The position numbers and the translations under genes were made by a program. From Neisseria mucosa (GTDB lineage: Bacteria; Pseudomonadota; Gammaproteobacteria; Burkholderiales; Neisseriaceae), in assembly GCF_013267835.1 (NCBI RefSeq), contig NZ_CP053939.1, forward strand, positions 744,001-808,000: a stretch of 64,000 bases of DNA. The letters are read 5' to 3'. Positions 35,242 through 43,278 of the stretch are shown here, piece after piece. Each line of letters opens with the position of its first letter. The stretch's first letter is position 1. The notes under the pieces are model-generated. The model saw only the letters and a program-made list of their open reading frames with translations. It did no database searches and was not told where the DNA came from.

Positions 35242-35631
35242 ATGAAAAACACTCAGATTCAAAAAAAATCCCGCTTTACCGCTGAAAACGTTGCCACAGC
35301 AGCATTTGTTGCTGCAGCATTTTTAGCACCGACTGTAGGTATGGCAGCCGATGATTTTACTTCAGCTTCTGGTGGTGCCTGTAAATTCATTAAAAACATC
35401 CATACCGTATTGAACTTAATGTCCGTTGCAGTTGTAACCATCGCCATTATCTTTGCCGGTTACCAAATTGCTTTTGCACACAAACGCATTTCTGACGTCG
35501 CTCCTATTTTAATTGGTGGCGTACTGATTGGTGCGGCCGGCCAAATCGCAAAAATGCTGGTTGGCAATGCAGACTCTTGCTCTGCCGGTACAACATCAGC
35601 AATGTTCCAAGTATTGCAATTTTTTGCCTAA
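35242..35631 (+). CDS. virB2: VirB2 pilin
   Basis: 129 residues. A long signal sequence (…AAFLAPTVGMAA) precedes a small mature pilin with two hydrophobic helices (IHTVLNLMSVAVVTIAIIFAG and IAPILIGGVLIGAA-like region). VirB2 subunits form the T4SS pilus. GGAAA-type ribosome site before the ATG. The C-terminus adds SCSAGTTSAMFQVLQFFA, an extension compared with short VirB2s. Confidence 0.9.
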   Translation: MKNTQIQKKSRFTAENVATAAFVAAAFLAPTVGMAADDFTSASGGACKFIKNIHTVLNLMSVAVVTIAIIFAGYQIAFAHKRISDVAPILIGGVLIGAAGQIAKMLVGNADSCSAGTTSAMFQVLQFFA

Positions 35632-35639
35632 TTAACACC

Positions 35640-35945
35640 ATGCAGAAAAACATCGTTTTTCGAGGATGTACGCGTCCGGCAACCTTTCTTGGTGTACCCT
35701 ATATACCTTTCTTTATAGGAGCCGGCTCAGGATTGTTGATGGGAATGTACTTCAATATGTTTTTTTTATTGACTATTCCCTTCATCATCCTGATTATGAG
35801 GCAGATGGCCAAGCGGGATGATATGATTTTTCGTTTTCTCGGTTTACGTCTGAAATTTAGACTTAAAGCCAGAAACCGAGAGGAGTTTCCTGATACATGG
35901 TGCTTCTCGCCTAATGAATACCGTAACAATCCTCCCAAACAATGA
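35640..35945 (+). CDS. virB3: VirB3 T4SS inner-membrane protein
   Basis: 101 residues, normal size. The N-terminus (IVFRGCTRPATFLGVPYIPFF) and hydrophobic pair of helices match the VirB3/TrbD family. It works with VirB4 in pilin handling. It starts 8 bp after virB2 and is followed by a strong hairpin before virB4. Confidence 0.9.
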   Translation: MQKNIVFRGCTRPATFLGVPYIPFFIGAGSGLLMGMYFNMFFLLTIPFIILIMRQMAKRDDMIFRFLGLRLKFRLKARNREEFPDTWCFSPNEYRNNPPKQ

Positions 35946-35955
35946 CAACAAAACA

Positions 35956-35981
35956 TCCGACAGACATCTTTGTCTGTCGGA
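35956..35981 (+). other. 11-bp perfect hairpin between virB3 and virB4
   Basis: TCCGACAGACA-TCTT-TGTCTGTCGGA. There is no T run, so it is not a standard terminator. It lies 27 bp before the virB4 ATG, which itself has no visible Shine-Dalgarno, so the hairpin may mark RNA processing or control of virB4 expression. Confidence 0.7.
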
Positions 35982-36008
35982 CGATTTCAACACAAAAAAA
36001 CAAATAAA

Positions 36009-38459
36009 ATGTTTACTCCTGACGCATCAATCAGTCAATTCGTATCCCTCTCTACCCATGTTTCCCCAACCATTGTCAAAACCACTGGTGGGGACTATCT
36101 GACAACATGGCATCTATCCGGCCTTCCTTTTGTGGGTCGAGAAGAATGGGAGCTCGAACACAAACACAACACATTTAATCGTTTACTCCAATCCTTACGC
36201 GCTCCGGACTATGTCAATGTTGCCTTCTGGGTACATGACATTCGCCGCCACCGCGGCATCGATTTGCGCCCAAAATTCCAAGAGTCTTTCAATCAAAGCC
36301 TCTCCGACCGCTATTTTTCCCGACTTTCTAAAGAAAAGCTCATGAATAACGAGCTTTACTTGACCATGATTTACCGTCCCGTTGTTGACGGCAAAAAGTT
36401 TGTTGATAAATCAGGCAATATCGATCGTCTGAAGGCCGAACAGGAGCAAGCTATCGGTACGCTAAATGAATTAGCAACCAACCTTGAAGCCGTCCTCAAA
36501 GACTACCATCCCTACCGACTCGGTATGTACGAAGGCAAAAACGGTACTGTATTCTCAGAAACACTCGAACTTTTCGGTTACATCCTTAACCGTGTTAACG
36601 AGCCGGTTCCCGTACTGCCTGCTCCTGTTTACAACTACTTACCTCTTAGCAGACATCTTTTCTCTGCCAAAACCGGCGACTATATCGTCCGTACCCCTGA
36701 AGGTAAAAATCACTACGGTGCCATACTCAACCTTAAAGAATACCCTGACGGTACCTATCCCGGCGTGCTTAACGGGCTCAAATATTTGGATGTCGAATAC
36801 GTTATCACTCATAGTTTCAGCCCCATGAGCCGATACGACGCCATGAAAACCCTTGAGCGTACCCGTGGCATGATGATCTCTTCCGGCGATAAATCCTTTA
36901 CCCAAATTGCAGAACTTGATCATGCAATGGACCAACTCGCATCCGGCAATTTCGTTCTTGGCGGCTACCACTTCAGTCTTGCTATCTATGCCGACAGCCA
37001 AGAGCAGCTTTCCCAAAACATTGCCGCCGCCCGAGCAGAGCTTTCCAATGCAGGTTTTGTAACAACAAAAGAGGACTTGGCCGTCTGCGCCGCATATTAT
37101 GCCCAGCTTCCGGGTAACTGGAACTACCGCACCCGCATCGCCAATCTCTCATCGTTAAATTTCTTGGGTCTCTGCCCACTACACAATTTTGCCACCGGTA
37201 AACGTGAGGGCAACCCATGGGGGCAATGCGTTACCGTTCTTCAGACGACCAATGGCCAGCCCTACTACTTCAACTTCCATGCAACCCTCGAAGGCGAAGA
37301 TTCTGAAGGAGAAAAAGCCATTGCCAATACTATGGTTATTGGTAAGTCCGGTACAGGTAAAACAGCCCTTATCAACTTCCTCCTCAGTCAGGTACAAAAA
37401 TACGATCCCAAACCCACAATCTTTTTCTTCGACAAAGACCGTGGTGCTGAAATTTTTGTTAGAGCCTGCGGCGGTGCCTATATGGCACTGGAAAGCGGCC
37501 AACCTACCGGCTTTAACCCTTTCCAATGCGAAAATACAGAGGCAAATGTCCAATTCCTCTGTGGCCTTATGAAGCAACTGGGTGGCAAAGCACACTATTC
37601 AGCAGCAGAAGACGACGACATCCTGCGCGCCGTGCGAGCCATGCTTGATACCCCACCAGCGCTGCGCAGTATTTCCAACTTCCAAAAATCGCTACCCAAT
37701 ACTGGTGATGATTCCCTCTATGCCAATATTCGCAAATGGACTCGTGGAAACAGCCTTGGCTGGGTGTTTGATAACCCTCAGGATAAAATCGACTTCAGCG
37801 GAGCCAATATTATCGGCTTCGACTACACCGATGTGATTGAAAACCCTCAGGTACGCGATCCAGTCATCGGCTACCTTATCCATCGAATGGAAGAGCTTAT
37901 CGATGGCCGTCGCTTCATCTACATCATGGACGAATTCTGGAAAATCCTTGATGGCGAAGGCGGTTTGAAAGAGTTTGCCAAAAACAAACAAAAAACCATC
38001 CGTAAGCAAAACGGTATGGGTATCTTCGCTACCCAGTCACCGGAAGACGCCCTCAAAAGCGATATTTCCGCCGCACTGATTGAGCAGACAGCTACTATGA
38101 TACTGCTGCCAAATCCGAATGCAGATAAAAAAGACTACATCGATGGACTGAAGCTGACCGACTCAGAGTTCCAAGTGATTAAAAGCCTGGACGAGCGCAG
38201 CCGCTGCTTCTTGGTCAAACAGGGTCATGCTTCCGCAGTATGCCAGCTCAACCTACGCGGATTTGACGATGAATTGGCAGTTATCTCCGCCAGTACCGAC
38301 AACATCGACATCATGGACGGCATCATCAAGAAAACGGCCGAACGTCTTGGTGTCGGCATCGATGCGGTAAGACCGGAGGATTGGTTACAGACCTTCTACG
38401 ATGAGCGTAAAGGTTCCGGCAAGAAGTCGGCTACTAATATGATGCGTAATGCAGATTAA
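36009..38459 (+). CDS. virB4: VirB4 T4SS ATPase
   Basis: 816 residues from the ATG at 36009 (an in-frame TTG at 35970 lies inside the upstream hairpin). The N-terminal CagE/TrbE/VirB domain is followed by the ATPase domain with Walker A GKSGTGKT (445-452) and Walker B FIYIMDEFW. Further motifs are FATQSPEDALKSDI and RCFLVKQG. VirB4 powers pilin extraction and assembly and is the most conserved T4SS subunit. Codon use is more typically neisserial than in the minus-strand operon. Confidence 0.95.
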   Translation: MFTPDASISQFVSLSTHVSPTIVKTTGGDYLTTWHLSGLPFVGREEWELEHKHNTFNRLLQSLRAPDYVNVAFWVHDIRRHRGIDLRPKFQESFNQSLSDRYFSRLSKEKLMNNELYLTMIYRPVVDGKKFVDKSGNIDRLKAEQEQAIGTLNELATNLEAVLKDYHPYRLGMYEGKNGTVFSETLELFGYILNRVNEPVPVLPAPVYNYLPLSRHLFSAKTGDYIVRTPEGKNHYGAILNLKEYPDGTYPGVLNGLKYLDVEYVITHSFSPMSRYDAMKTLERTRGMMISSGDKSFTQIAELDHAMDQLASGNFVLGGYHFSLAIYADSQEQLSQNIAAARAELSNAGFVTTKEDLAVCAAYYAQLPGNWNYRTRIANLSSLNFLGLCPLHNFATGKREGNPWGQCVTVLQTTNGQPYYFNFHATLEGEDSEGEKAIANTMVIGKSGTGKTALINFLLSQVQKYDPKPTIFFFDKDRGAEIFVRACGGAYMALESGQPTGFNPFQCENTEANVQFLCGLMKQLGGKAHYSAAEDDDILRAVRAMLDTPPALRSISNFQKSLPNTGDDSLYANIRKWTRGNSLGWVFDNPQDKIDFSGANIIGFDYTDVIENPQVRDPVIGYLIHRMEELIDGRRFIYIMDEFWKILDGEGGLKEFAKNKQKTIRKQNGMGIFATQSPEDALKSDISAALIEQTATMILLPNPNADKKDYIDGLKLTDSEFQVIKSLDERSRCFLVKQGHASAVCQLNLRGFDDELAVISASTDNIDIMDGIIKKTAERLGVGIDAVRPEDWLQTFYDERKGSGKKSATNMMRNAD

Positions 38460-38481
38460 ACCGATTTGACTAAAAATGAGA

Positions 38482-38520
38482 TAGGGTTATCTAAAGACAG
38501 TATGTCTTCAGGCAACCCTA
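38482..38520 (+). other. Two-part hairpin between virB4 and virB5
   Basis: Outer stem TAGGGTT/AACCCTA and inner stem AAGAC/GTCTT are nested with small internal loops. No T run follows. It is a second intercistronic structure in the virB1-6 operon. Confidence 0.55.
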
Positions 38521-38576
38521 AGACTGAAAATTTAAATATTTTAAAATTAACCAATTTGAAGAAAGATTGAATAGTA

Positions 38577-39341
38577 ATGAAAACTAAAATAAAACGGATA
38601 ATCGCCTCAGTTTTGGTGGGGGCGACAATGCTTACTTCCATGCCGATAGCTAATTCATATGTATTGCCTGTTGTTGATGGGGCCAAAATGATGCAAGATG
38701 CTATCAACTGGGCGATGGATGCGGCAGACCGCGCCATGACACTATCTCACTGGGCAGAGCAGCTGCAAAACTGGCGTACCCAGTTGCAACATTGGGTACG
38801 CGGTCAAATGGAACAGATTCCAGAATTGAAAGCTCTACTCGATAAAAAAGAAGAAAACGCAATCAAAAAAATGTTCCAAAACCGTAAGGATCGCTGTAAT
38901 AGAATTGCTAATCAAACATCAAGAAATTTATGTAGTGGCACAGTAACTCTTGAAGAGCAAAAATTTACGCTTCTACGAAAAATGGAAACAGAAATTAACC
39001 AAACTTTTTCGGAGATAAATGCCACTTCGATTAAAAAACAAAATTCCAATGCCCAAGGAAAAAGTAATTCAGCAGCCTCTGCAGAAGCCGAAGTCATCGC
39101 AAAATTGCAGCAGTTGGAAATCAAACTGACAAATTACCAATCGGCAATAAAATCTATCGACCAAATGCTTGATCAATACAAATGGGCAAGGGTAAATCTG
39201 ACCAAAGACCAGCTCTCAGGCTCGAACAACAGCAGCCTGACAAAAGCGGCAGCTTCGATCCTTTTAGAAAAAAAGGTAAAACAAATCCGCGAAGAGGCGA
39301 AAGAAAAAAGAGCCATCAGCACTGGCTATAAACTCCGCTAA
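38577..39341 (+). CDS. virB5: VirB5 pilus-tip/minor pilin protein
   Basis: 254 residues with a signal peptide (…MLTSMPIANSYV). The mature protein is largely helical with coiled-coil character (ADRAMTLSHWAEQLQNWRTQLQHW; EVIAKLQQLEIKLTNYQSAIK), fitting the helical bundle of VirB5/TraC. Position between virB4 and virB6 is canonical. Sequence conservation in this family is low, so context carries much of the call. Confidence 0.82.
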   Translation: MKTKIKRIIASVLVGATMLTSMPIANSYVLPVVDGAKMMQDAINWAMDAADRAMTLSHWAEQLQNWRTQLQHWVRGQMEQIPELKALLDKKEENAIKKMFQNRKDRCNRIANQTSRNLCSGTVTLEEQKFTLLRKMETEINQTFSEINATSIKKQNSNAQGKSNSAASAEAEVIAKLQQLEIKLTNYQSAIKSIDQMLDQYKWARVNLTKDQLSGSNNSSLTKAAASILLEKKVKQIREEAKEKRAISTGYKLR

Positions 39342-39387
39342 TTTTAATGTTATTTTTACCCAAACTATTTAACAGGAAAACATCATC

Positions 39388-40515
39388 ATGATGGATCTTC
39401 TCCTTTATTCCAGTATTCGTGACTATATCTATGCACGAATAAGCTTTTTTACTGAACATGTATTGTCTAAAAACCTAACGCTTGCTTTTACCATTATCGT
39501 CGCCTTATTGACTTTATGGATAATGATCCAAGGTTATCTGATTGCAACCGGCAGAAGTCAGGAAGGCCTGAAAGGCTTTGTGTACGGTCTCGGCAAGACC
39601 TACCTCATTGTAGCCGTTGCACTGGGTGTGGCGGCCGGCGGCGATTTCAGCGTACGGGTTCTGACCGATACCCTTTCAGACGGCATTTCCCAAATCATGA
39701 CCGGCGACAGTGATGTCGGCAGTAAGTGTCTGACACAAGACAGCAAATCCATCATTGGCTGCCGAATCGACCAAAACCTGACGGCAACCCAAAGTATGAT
39801 GGGCATACTTGACGGTATCGATACCGCCGACAGCGAATATCTCGAAGGGAAAGTGACACAGGCAAGATGGTTTGTCGGCGTCGGTACCGCAGGGCCTGCC
39901 ATCGTAGCAGGCACCATGCTGATCATGTTCCGCATCGCCATGGCTCTCTTTATCGGCTTTGCGCCCATCTTTATTTTATGCCTTCTGTTCAAAAAAACAG
40001 CACCCCTGTTTCAAAAATGGCTATACTATGGACTGGCAACCATCTTTTCCAGCGTGATGCTTGGCGTCATGGCGGAAATCTCTATGGATCTGGTAGGCAA
40101 TATCGCCATTACCGATGCCGTATCCAATATTGCCGCGGCACTGACCGGCGGAAATGTCGGCGGTATTATGCAGACCGTGACCCAGCAGCTGGGCCTGGGT
40201 TTGATGCTCTCTACCCTGCTGATTACCGTACCGCCTATGGCAGGTGCCTGGTTTAATGGCATGATGGCTGGTTTCAGCGCCTATTCTGTTATTGGTAACG
40301 GAAATCGCCAAGAAGTTCCGCCGCATTTGGATGGTGGTGCAAGTCAACGGGTAAATTATAATATACCAAATAATTCCGGAAATTCTACCAATCTGTATTC
40401 AAACGCTCACTATGATCCTTCTATATGGACAACAGGTGGTACAAAATCTGGAGGGACAGCGACTGATGCCATGAAATCCCCAAGTCAACCTGGCAAAGGA
40501 AATACATCAATCTAG
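39388..40515 (+). CDS. virB6: VirB6 polytopic T4SS channel protein
   Basis: 375 residues with five to six membrane segments (LAFTIIVALLTLWIMIQGYLI, LIVAVALGVAAG, IVAGTMLIMFRIAMALFIGF, IFSSVMLGVMAEIS, LLITVPPMAGAWF) and TrbL/VirB6 composition. The last about 58 residues after HLDGGAS are hydrophilic (NYNIPNNSGNSTNLYSN…). From IFILCLL to HLDGGAS the protein is identical to the partial copy at 41525-42110, but the tails differ completely. The tail is therefore a variable module. It is followed by its DUF4189 partner gene. Confidence 0.92.
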   Translation: MMDLLLYSSIRDYIYARISFFTEHVLSKNLTLAFTIIVALLTLWIMIQGYLIATGRSQEGLKGFVYGLGKTYLIVAVALGVAAGGDFSVRVLTDTLSDGISQIMTGDSDVGSKCLTQDSKSIIGCRIDQNLTATQSMMGILDGIDTADSEYLEGKVTQARWFVGVGTAGPAIVAGTMLIMFRIAMALFIGFAPIFILCLLFKKTAPLFQKWLYYGLATIFSSVMLGVMAEISMDLVGNIAITDAVSNIAAALTGGNVGGIMQTVTQQLGLGLMLSTLLITVPPMAGAWFNGMMAGFSAYSVIGNGNRQEVPPHLDGGASQRVNYNIPNNSGNSTNLYSNAHYDPSIWTTGGTKSGGTATDAMKSPSQPGKGNTSI

Positions 40516-40566
40516 TATTTCTATATTTAAAGGCAAAAACTTGAACAAATAAGATTGGATGCTTAA

Positions 40567-41085
40567 ATGAAACAGCTACTTTTTATATCATTAGGATTAA
40601 CCTGCCTGAATATTTGTGTTGCAAATCCCACTTATGATGCTACTAGAGGAGCATTGCAAAATGATCCTAGTTTATGCCAATACGGATACAATCCAAACTG
40701 TGGCTCATCTGGCCGACACCAACAAAGACGACCTACGGAAATTATTAATATTGATGTTCCTTCAAGATACGGGGCATGGGCTGCTAATGCAAAAACTGGT
40801 GTTTCAGGTGGTGCAATTGATATGGAATCACTTGAAGCGGCTAAAGCACAGGCTATTAAGACGTGTGAACGAGGCGGACGTAACGCGCCATGCAAAGTAG
40901 TGGCATGGGCAAAAAATAGTTGTATTGCTGTTGCCCAAGGTAAGTCTGGTAAAAAATGGATTGCTTTTCCCAGTATAAAAGGTCCTGGTCTTGCAGAGGC
41001 TGATGCCTTAAGGAAATGTCAAACTTCTGGTAGCTCTCAATGTTCTATCATTGCCAACGAAGGTTGTTCATTACCTAGATTTTAA
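40567..41085 (+). CDS. Exported DUF4189 protein, copy 1
   Basis: 172 residues with a signal peptide (…CLNICVA). The C-terminal DUF4189 domain is visible as RYGAWAANAKTGVSGGA, cysteines in IKTCERGGRNAPCKVV, NSCIAVAQG and a closing CSIIANEGCSLP. The family is secreted, cysteine-paired and of unknown function. The N-terminal NPTY region (GALQNDPSLCQYGYNPNC) is shared with copy 2 but the middle differs. It lies 51 bp after virB6 and before trbM, repeated in the same order downstream, so it belongs with the VirB6 tail. A role in recognition or self-protection is only a guess. Confidence 0.8.
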   Translation: MKQLLFISLGLTCLNICVANPTYDATRGALQNDPSLCQYGYNPNCGSSGRHQQRRPTEIINIDVPSRYGAWAANAKTGVSGGAIDMESLEAAKAQAIKTCERGGRNAPCKVVAWAKNSCIAVAQGKSGKKWIAFPSIKGPGLAEADALRKCQTSGSSQCSIIANEGCSLPRF

Positions 41086-41151
41086 TAGGCAAAGGCCGTC
41101 TAAAATTTCAACCACTTCCCTTTCAAATTTCATTAAATAACAGAGTAAATT

Positions 41152-41454
41152 ATGAAATTCATTTCAACAATTACTGCCTTAATAATGGGCTTCTCCTCAA
41201 TTGCCGCTATGGCTGCCAATCCCCTCAATCCTCCGCAAATGGGCGGAGATGAGCGTTTGGCTTGCGAGGCGCTTATGTGCTTGGTCAATCCGGCATCTCA
41301 ACCATCTGAGTGCCAATCTGCTTTAAGAAAATTCCACTCTATCAAGCATAAACATGGACACGATACGATTACCGCACGGCGCAATTTCCTAAAAAAATGC
41401 CCTGCTCAGGATCGTTCTGGTTTTGATGATTTTATTGATTCAATCATCAAGTAA
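41152..41454 (+). CDS. TrbM/KikA-like exported protein, copy 1
   Basis: 100 residues with a signal peptide (…SSIAAMAA). The mature part has the TrbM/KikA/MpfK pattern LACEALMCLVNP, then SECQSALRKFHSI and a second cysteine in FLKKCP. These small periplasmic proteins accompany conjugation-type T4SS loci. Nearly identical to copy 2 (41 kb and 42.7 kb copies differ in the signal peptide and one Lys/Arg). Confidence 0.85.
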   Translation: MKFISTITALIMGFSSIAAMAANPLNPPQMGGDERLACEALMCLVNPASQPSECQSALRKFHSIKHKHGHDTITARRNFLKKCPAQDRSGFDDFIDSIIK

Positions 41455-41470
41455 TTTTTGCTCATTAAAT

Positions 41471-41502
41471 AAAGGCTGTCTGATATTCAGACGGCCTTTT
41501 CT
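41471..41502. terminator. DUS-pair terminator after trbM copy 1
   Basis: AAAGGCTGTCTGA-TAT-TCAGACGGCCTTTT (one mismatch in the left uptake core). It ends unit 1 of the duplication and should insulate unit 2 from the virB operon promoter. Confidence 0.85.
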
Positions 41503-41524
41503 TTTACAAAGAAGTTTTCATCGC

Positions 41525-42110
41525 ATGACTCTCTTTATCGGCTTTGCGCCCCATCTTTATTTTATGCCTTCTGTTCAAAAAAACAGCACCCCTGTTTCAA
41601 AAATGGCTATACTATGGACTGGCAACCATCTTTTCCAGCGTGATGCTTGGCGTCATGGCGGAAATCTCTATGGATCTGGTAGGCAATATCGCCATTACCG
41701 ATGCCGTATCCAATATTGCCGCGGCACTGACCGGCGGAAACGTCGGCGGTATTATGCAGACCGTGACCCAGCAGCTGGGCCTGGGTCTGATGCTCTCTAC
41801 CCTGCTGATCACAGTACCGCCTATGGCAGGTGCCTGGTTTAACGGCATGATGGCTGGTTTCAGCGCCTACTCAGTCATTGGCAATGGAAATCGCCAAGAA
41901 GTTCCGCCACATTTGGATGGCGGAGCAAGTAGACAACAAATTTCAAATATTGATAAGCCTATGAATTATTACCAGGATCAGTATCAGCAACCTATATCGA
42001 GTTATACTACAGGAGGATATGGAAACGCTAACCAAGGCTTTGGTTCTAATACTGTTAAACCTATTGGTCAGTCTAAATTTGGTGCTAGTCAGACTCAAGA
42101 ACCTCAATAG
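41525..42110 (+). pseudogene. Partial virB6 copy with alternative tail (silent cassette)
   Basis: Starts abruptly in the middle of virB6 (MTLFIGFAP matches MALFIGFAP of the intact gene). One extra C near 41548 shifts the frame; the rest (IFILCLLFKKTAPLFQKW to EVPPHLDGGAS) is identical in protein to intact VirB6. After that it has a different 60-residue hydrophilic tail (RQQISNIDKPMNYYQDQ…). It lacks the first half of the gene and lies after a terminator, so it is probably not expressed as a working VirB6. Recombination through the shared part would replace the active tail. Confidence 0.85.
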
Positions 42111-42141
42111 GCAAAACAAAATCGGACAAAGGATCTTACTG

Positions 42142-42654
42142 ATGAAATACTTATATTTTATATTTGCAATAGGATTGGTAAATACAGCTTTGGCAACAAA
42201 TCCTACATATGATGTAACCAAAGGTGCATTACAAAATGATCCAACGCTATGCCAATATGGTTACAATCCTAATTGTTCTCAGGCACATAAGCAGTCACAA
42301 CAAACAATTGAACACATTTATGTTCATAGACCCCCAAAATTTGGCGCTTTAGCATATAGTTCAAAGGTTGGTCATATTGCGGGGTCTCTGAATCATAATT
42401 CTAAGGCTGAAGCTCAACAGGCTGCAATTCAGCGTTGTCAACGTGGAAGCAAGAATACCCCATGCAAAGTAATTGTATGGGTACAGAATGGTTGTGTTGC
42501 ATCAGCAGTAGGAAAAATTAAAAATAAATTCGTTGTAGTTACCGGTGCAGGCCATCCAGGAACAGCTGAGCAAATAGCTTTGCAAAACTGCAAAAAGGGC
42601 GGATTGGATGATTGTGAAATTATTATGCCCGAAGGTTGTTCTCTCCCACAGTAA
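42142..42654 (+). CDS. Exported DUF4189 protein, copy 2
   Basis: 170 residues with a signal peptide (…LVNTALA). Shares with copy 1 the N-terminal NPTYDVTKGALQNDPTLC and the C-terminal EGCSLP ends but differs through the middle (KFGALAYSSKVGHIAGSLNHN). DUF4189 cysteines are kept (IQRCQRGSKNTPCKV, NGCVASAVG). It follows the silent virB6 tail, giving the same tail/DUF4189/trbM order as unit 1. Confidence 0.78.
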   Translation: MKYLYFIFAIGLVNTALATNPTYDVTKGALQNDPTLCQYGYNPNCSQAHKQSQQTIEHIYVHRPPKFGALAYSSKVGHIAGSLNHNSKAEAQQAAIQRCQRGSKNTPCKVIVWVQNGCVASAVGKIKNKFVVVTGAGHPGTAEQIALQNCKKGGLDDCEIIMPEGCSLPQ

Positions 42655-42721
42655 TGATGCTAAAGATCATCTGAGATTTTGTTACCTTACTTTCGAATTC
42701 CATTTAATATCAGAGTAAATT

Positions 42722-43024
42722 ATGAAATTCATTTCAACAATGACTGCCTTGGTAATGGGCTTTTCTTCAGTTACCTCTATGGCTGCCAATCCTCTTAATC
42801 CTCCGCAGATGGGCGGAGACGAGCGTTTGGCTTGCGAGGCGCTTATGTGCTTGGTCAATCCGGCATCTCAGCCGTCTGAATGTCAATCTGCTTTGAAAAA
42901 GTTCCACTCTATCAAGCATAAACATGGACACGATACGATTACCGCACGACGCAATTTCCTAAAAAAATGCCCTGCTCAGGATCGTTCTGGTTTTGATGAT
43001 TTTATTGATTCAATCATCAAGTAA
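42722..43024 (+). CDS. TrbM/KikA-like exported protein, copy 2
   Basis: 100 residues. Mature sequence equals copy 1 except Lys for Arg in SALKKF; the signal peptide differs at a few positions. The conserved upstream leader (CAGAGTAAATT before ATG) is also shared. It closes unit 2 of the duplication. Confidence 0.85.
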   Translation: MKFISTMTALVMGFSSVTSMAANPLNPPQMGGDERLACEALMCLVNPASQPSECQSALKKFHSIKHKHGHDTITARRNFLKKCPAQDRSGFDDFIDSIIK

Positions 43025-43038
43025 TTTTGCTCATTAAA

Positions 43039-43070
43039 AAAAGGCCGTCTGATATTCAGACGGCCTTTTC
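43039..43070. terminator. DUS-pair terminator after trbM copy 2
   Basis: AAAGGCCGTCTGA-TAT-TCAGACGGCCTTTT, the same structure as after copy 1 but with perfect uptake cores. 43071-43278 shows no gene, only AT-rich DNA and an AT-type uptake sequence near 43196. Confidence 0.87.
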
Positions 43071-43278
43071 TCTTACAAAAAGATTTTACAAGTTACCTTC
43101 AAACCTACTCCCTATTTTGCTAAATTATTTACATTCAAAACTTACAGGCTTAATCTGATCTTTGTCGATATTAAGGCTTTTATGTAGATATAAAATGCCG
43201 TCTGAAACAATTTGGCACCATCTGCAAAGTGGCTCGAACAAATAAAGAATAGTTTGCTTTGTTCTGATTTTTCCCTTT

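Noticed and set aside
35956..35981. Hairpin between virB3 and virB4 considered as a rho-independent terminator
   Set aside because: No T run follows and the downstream genes clearly belong to the same operon.
25634..43070. T4SS considered as a conjugative element or gonococcal-genetic-island-like system
   Set aside because: No relaxase, no Tra-type F genes and no parA/parB; gene set is VirB/VirD4 P-type with N0-bearing VirB7 and effector/immunity pairs.
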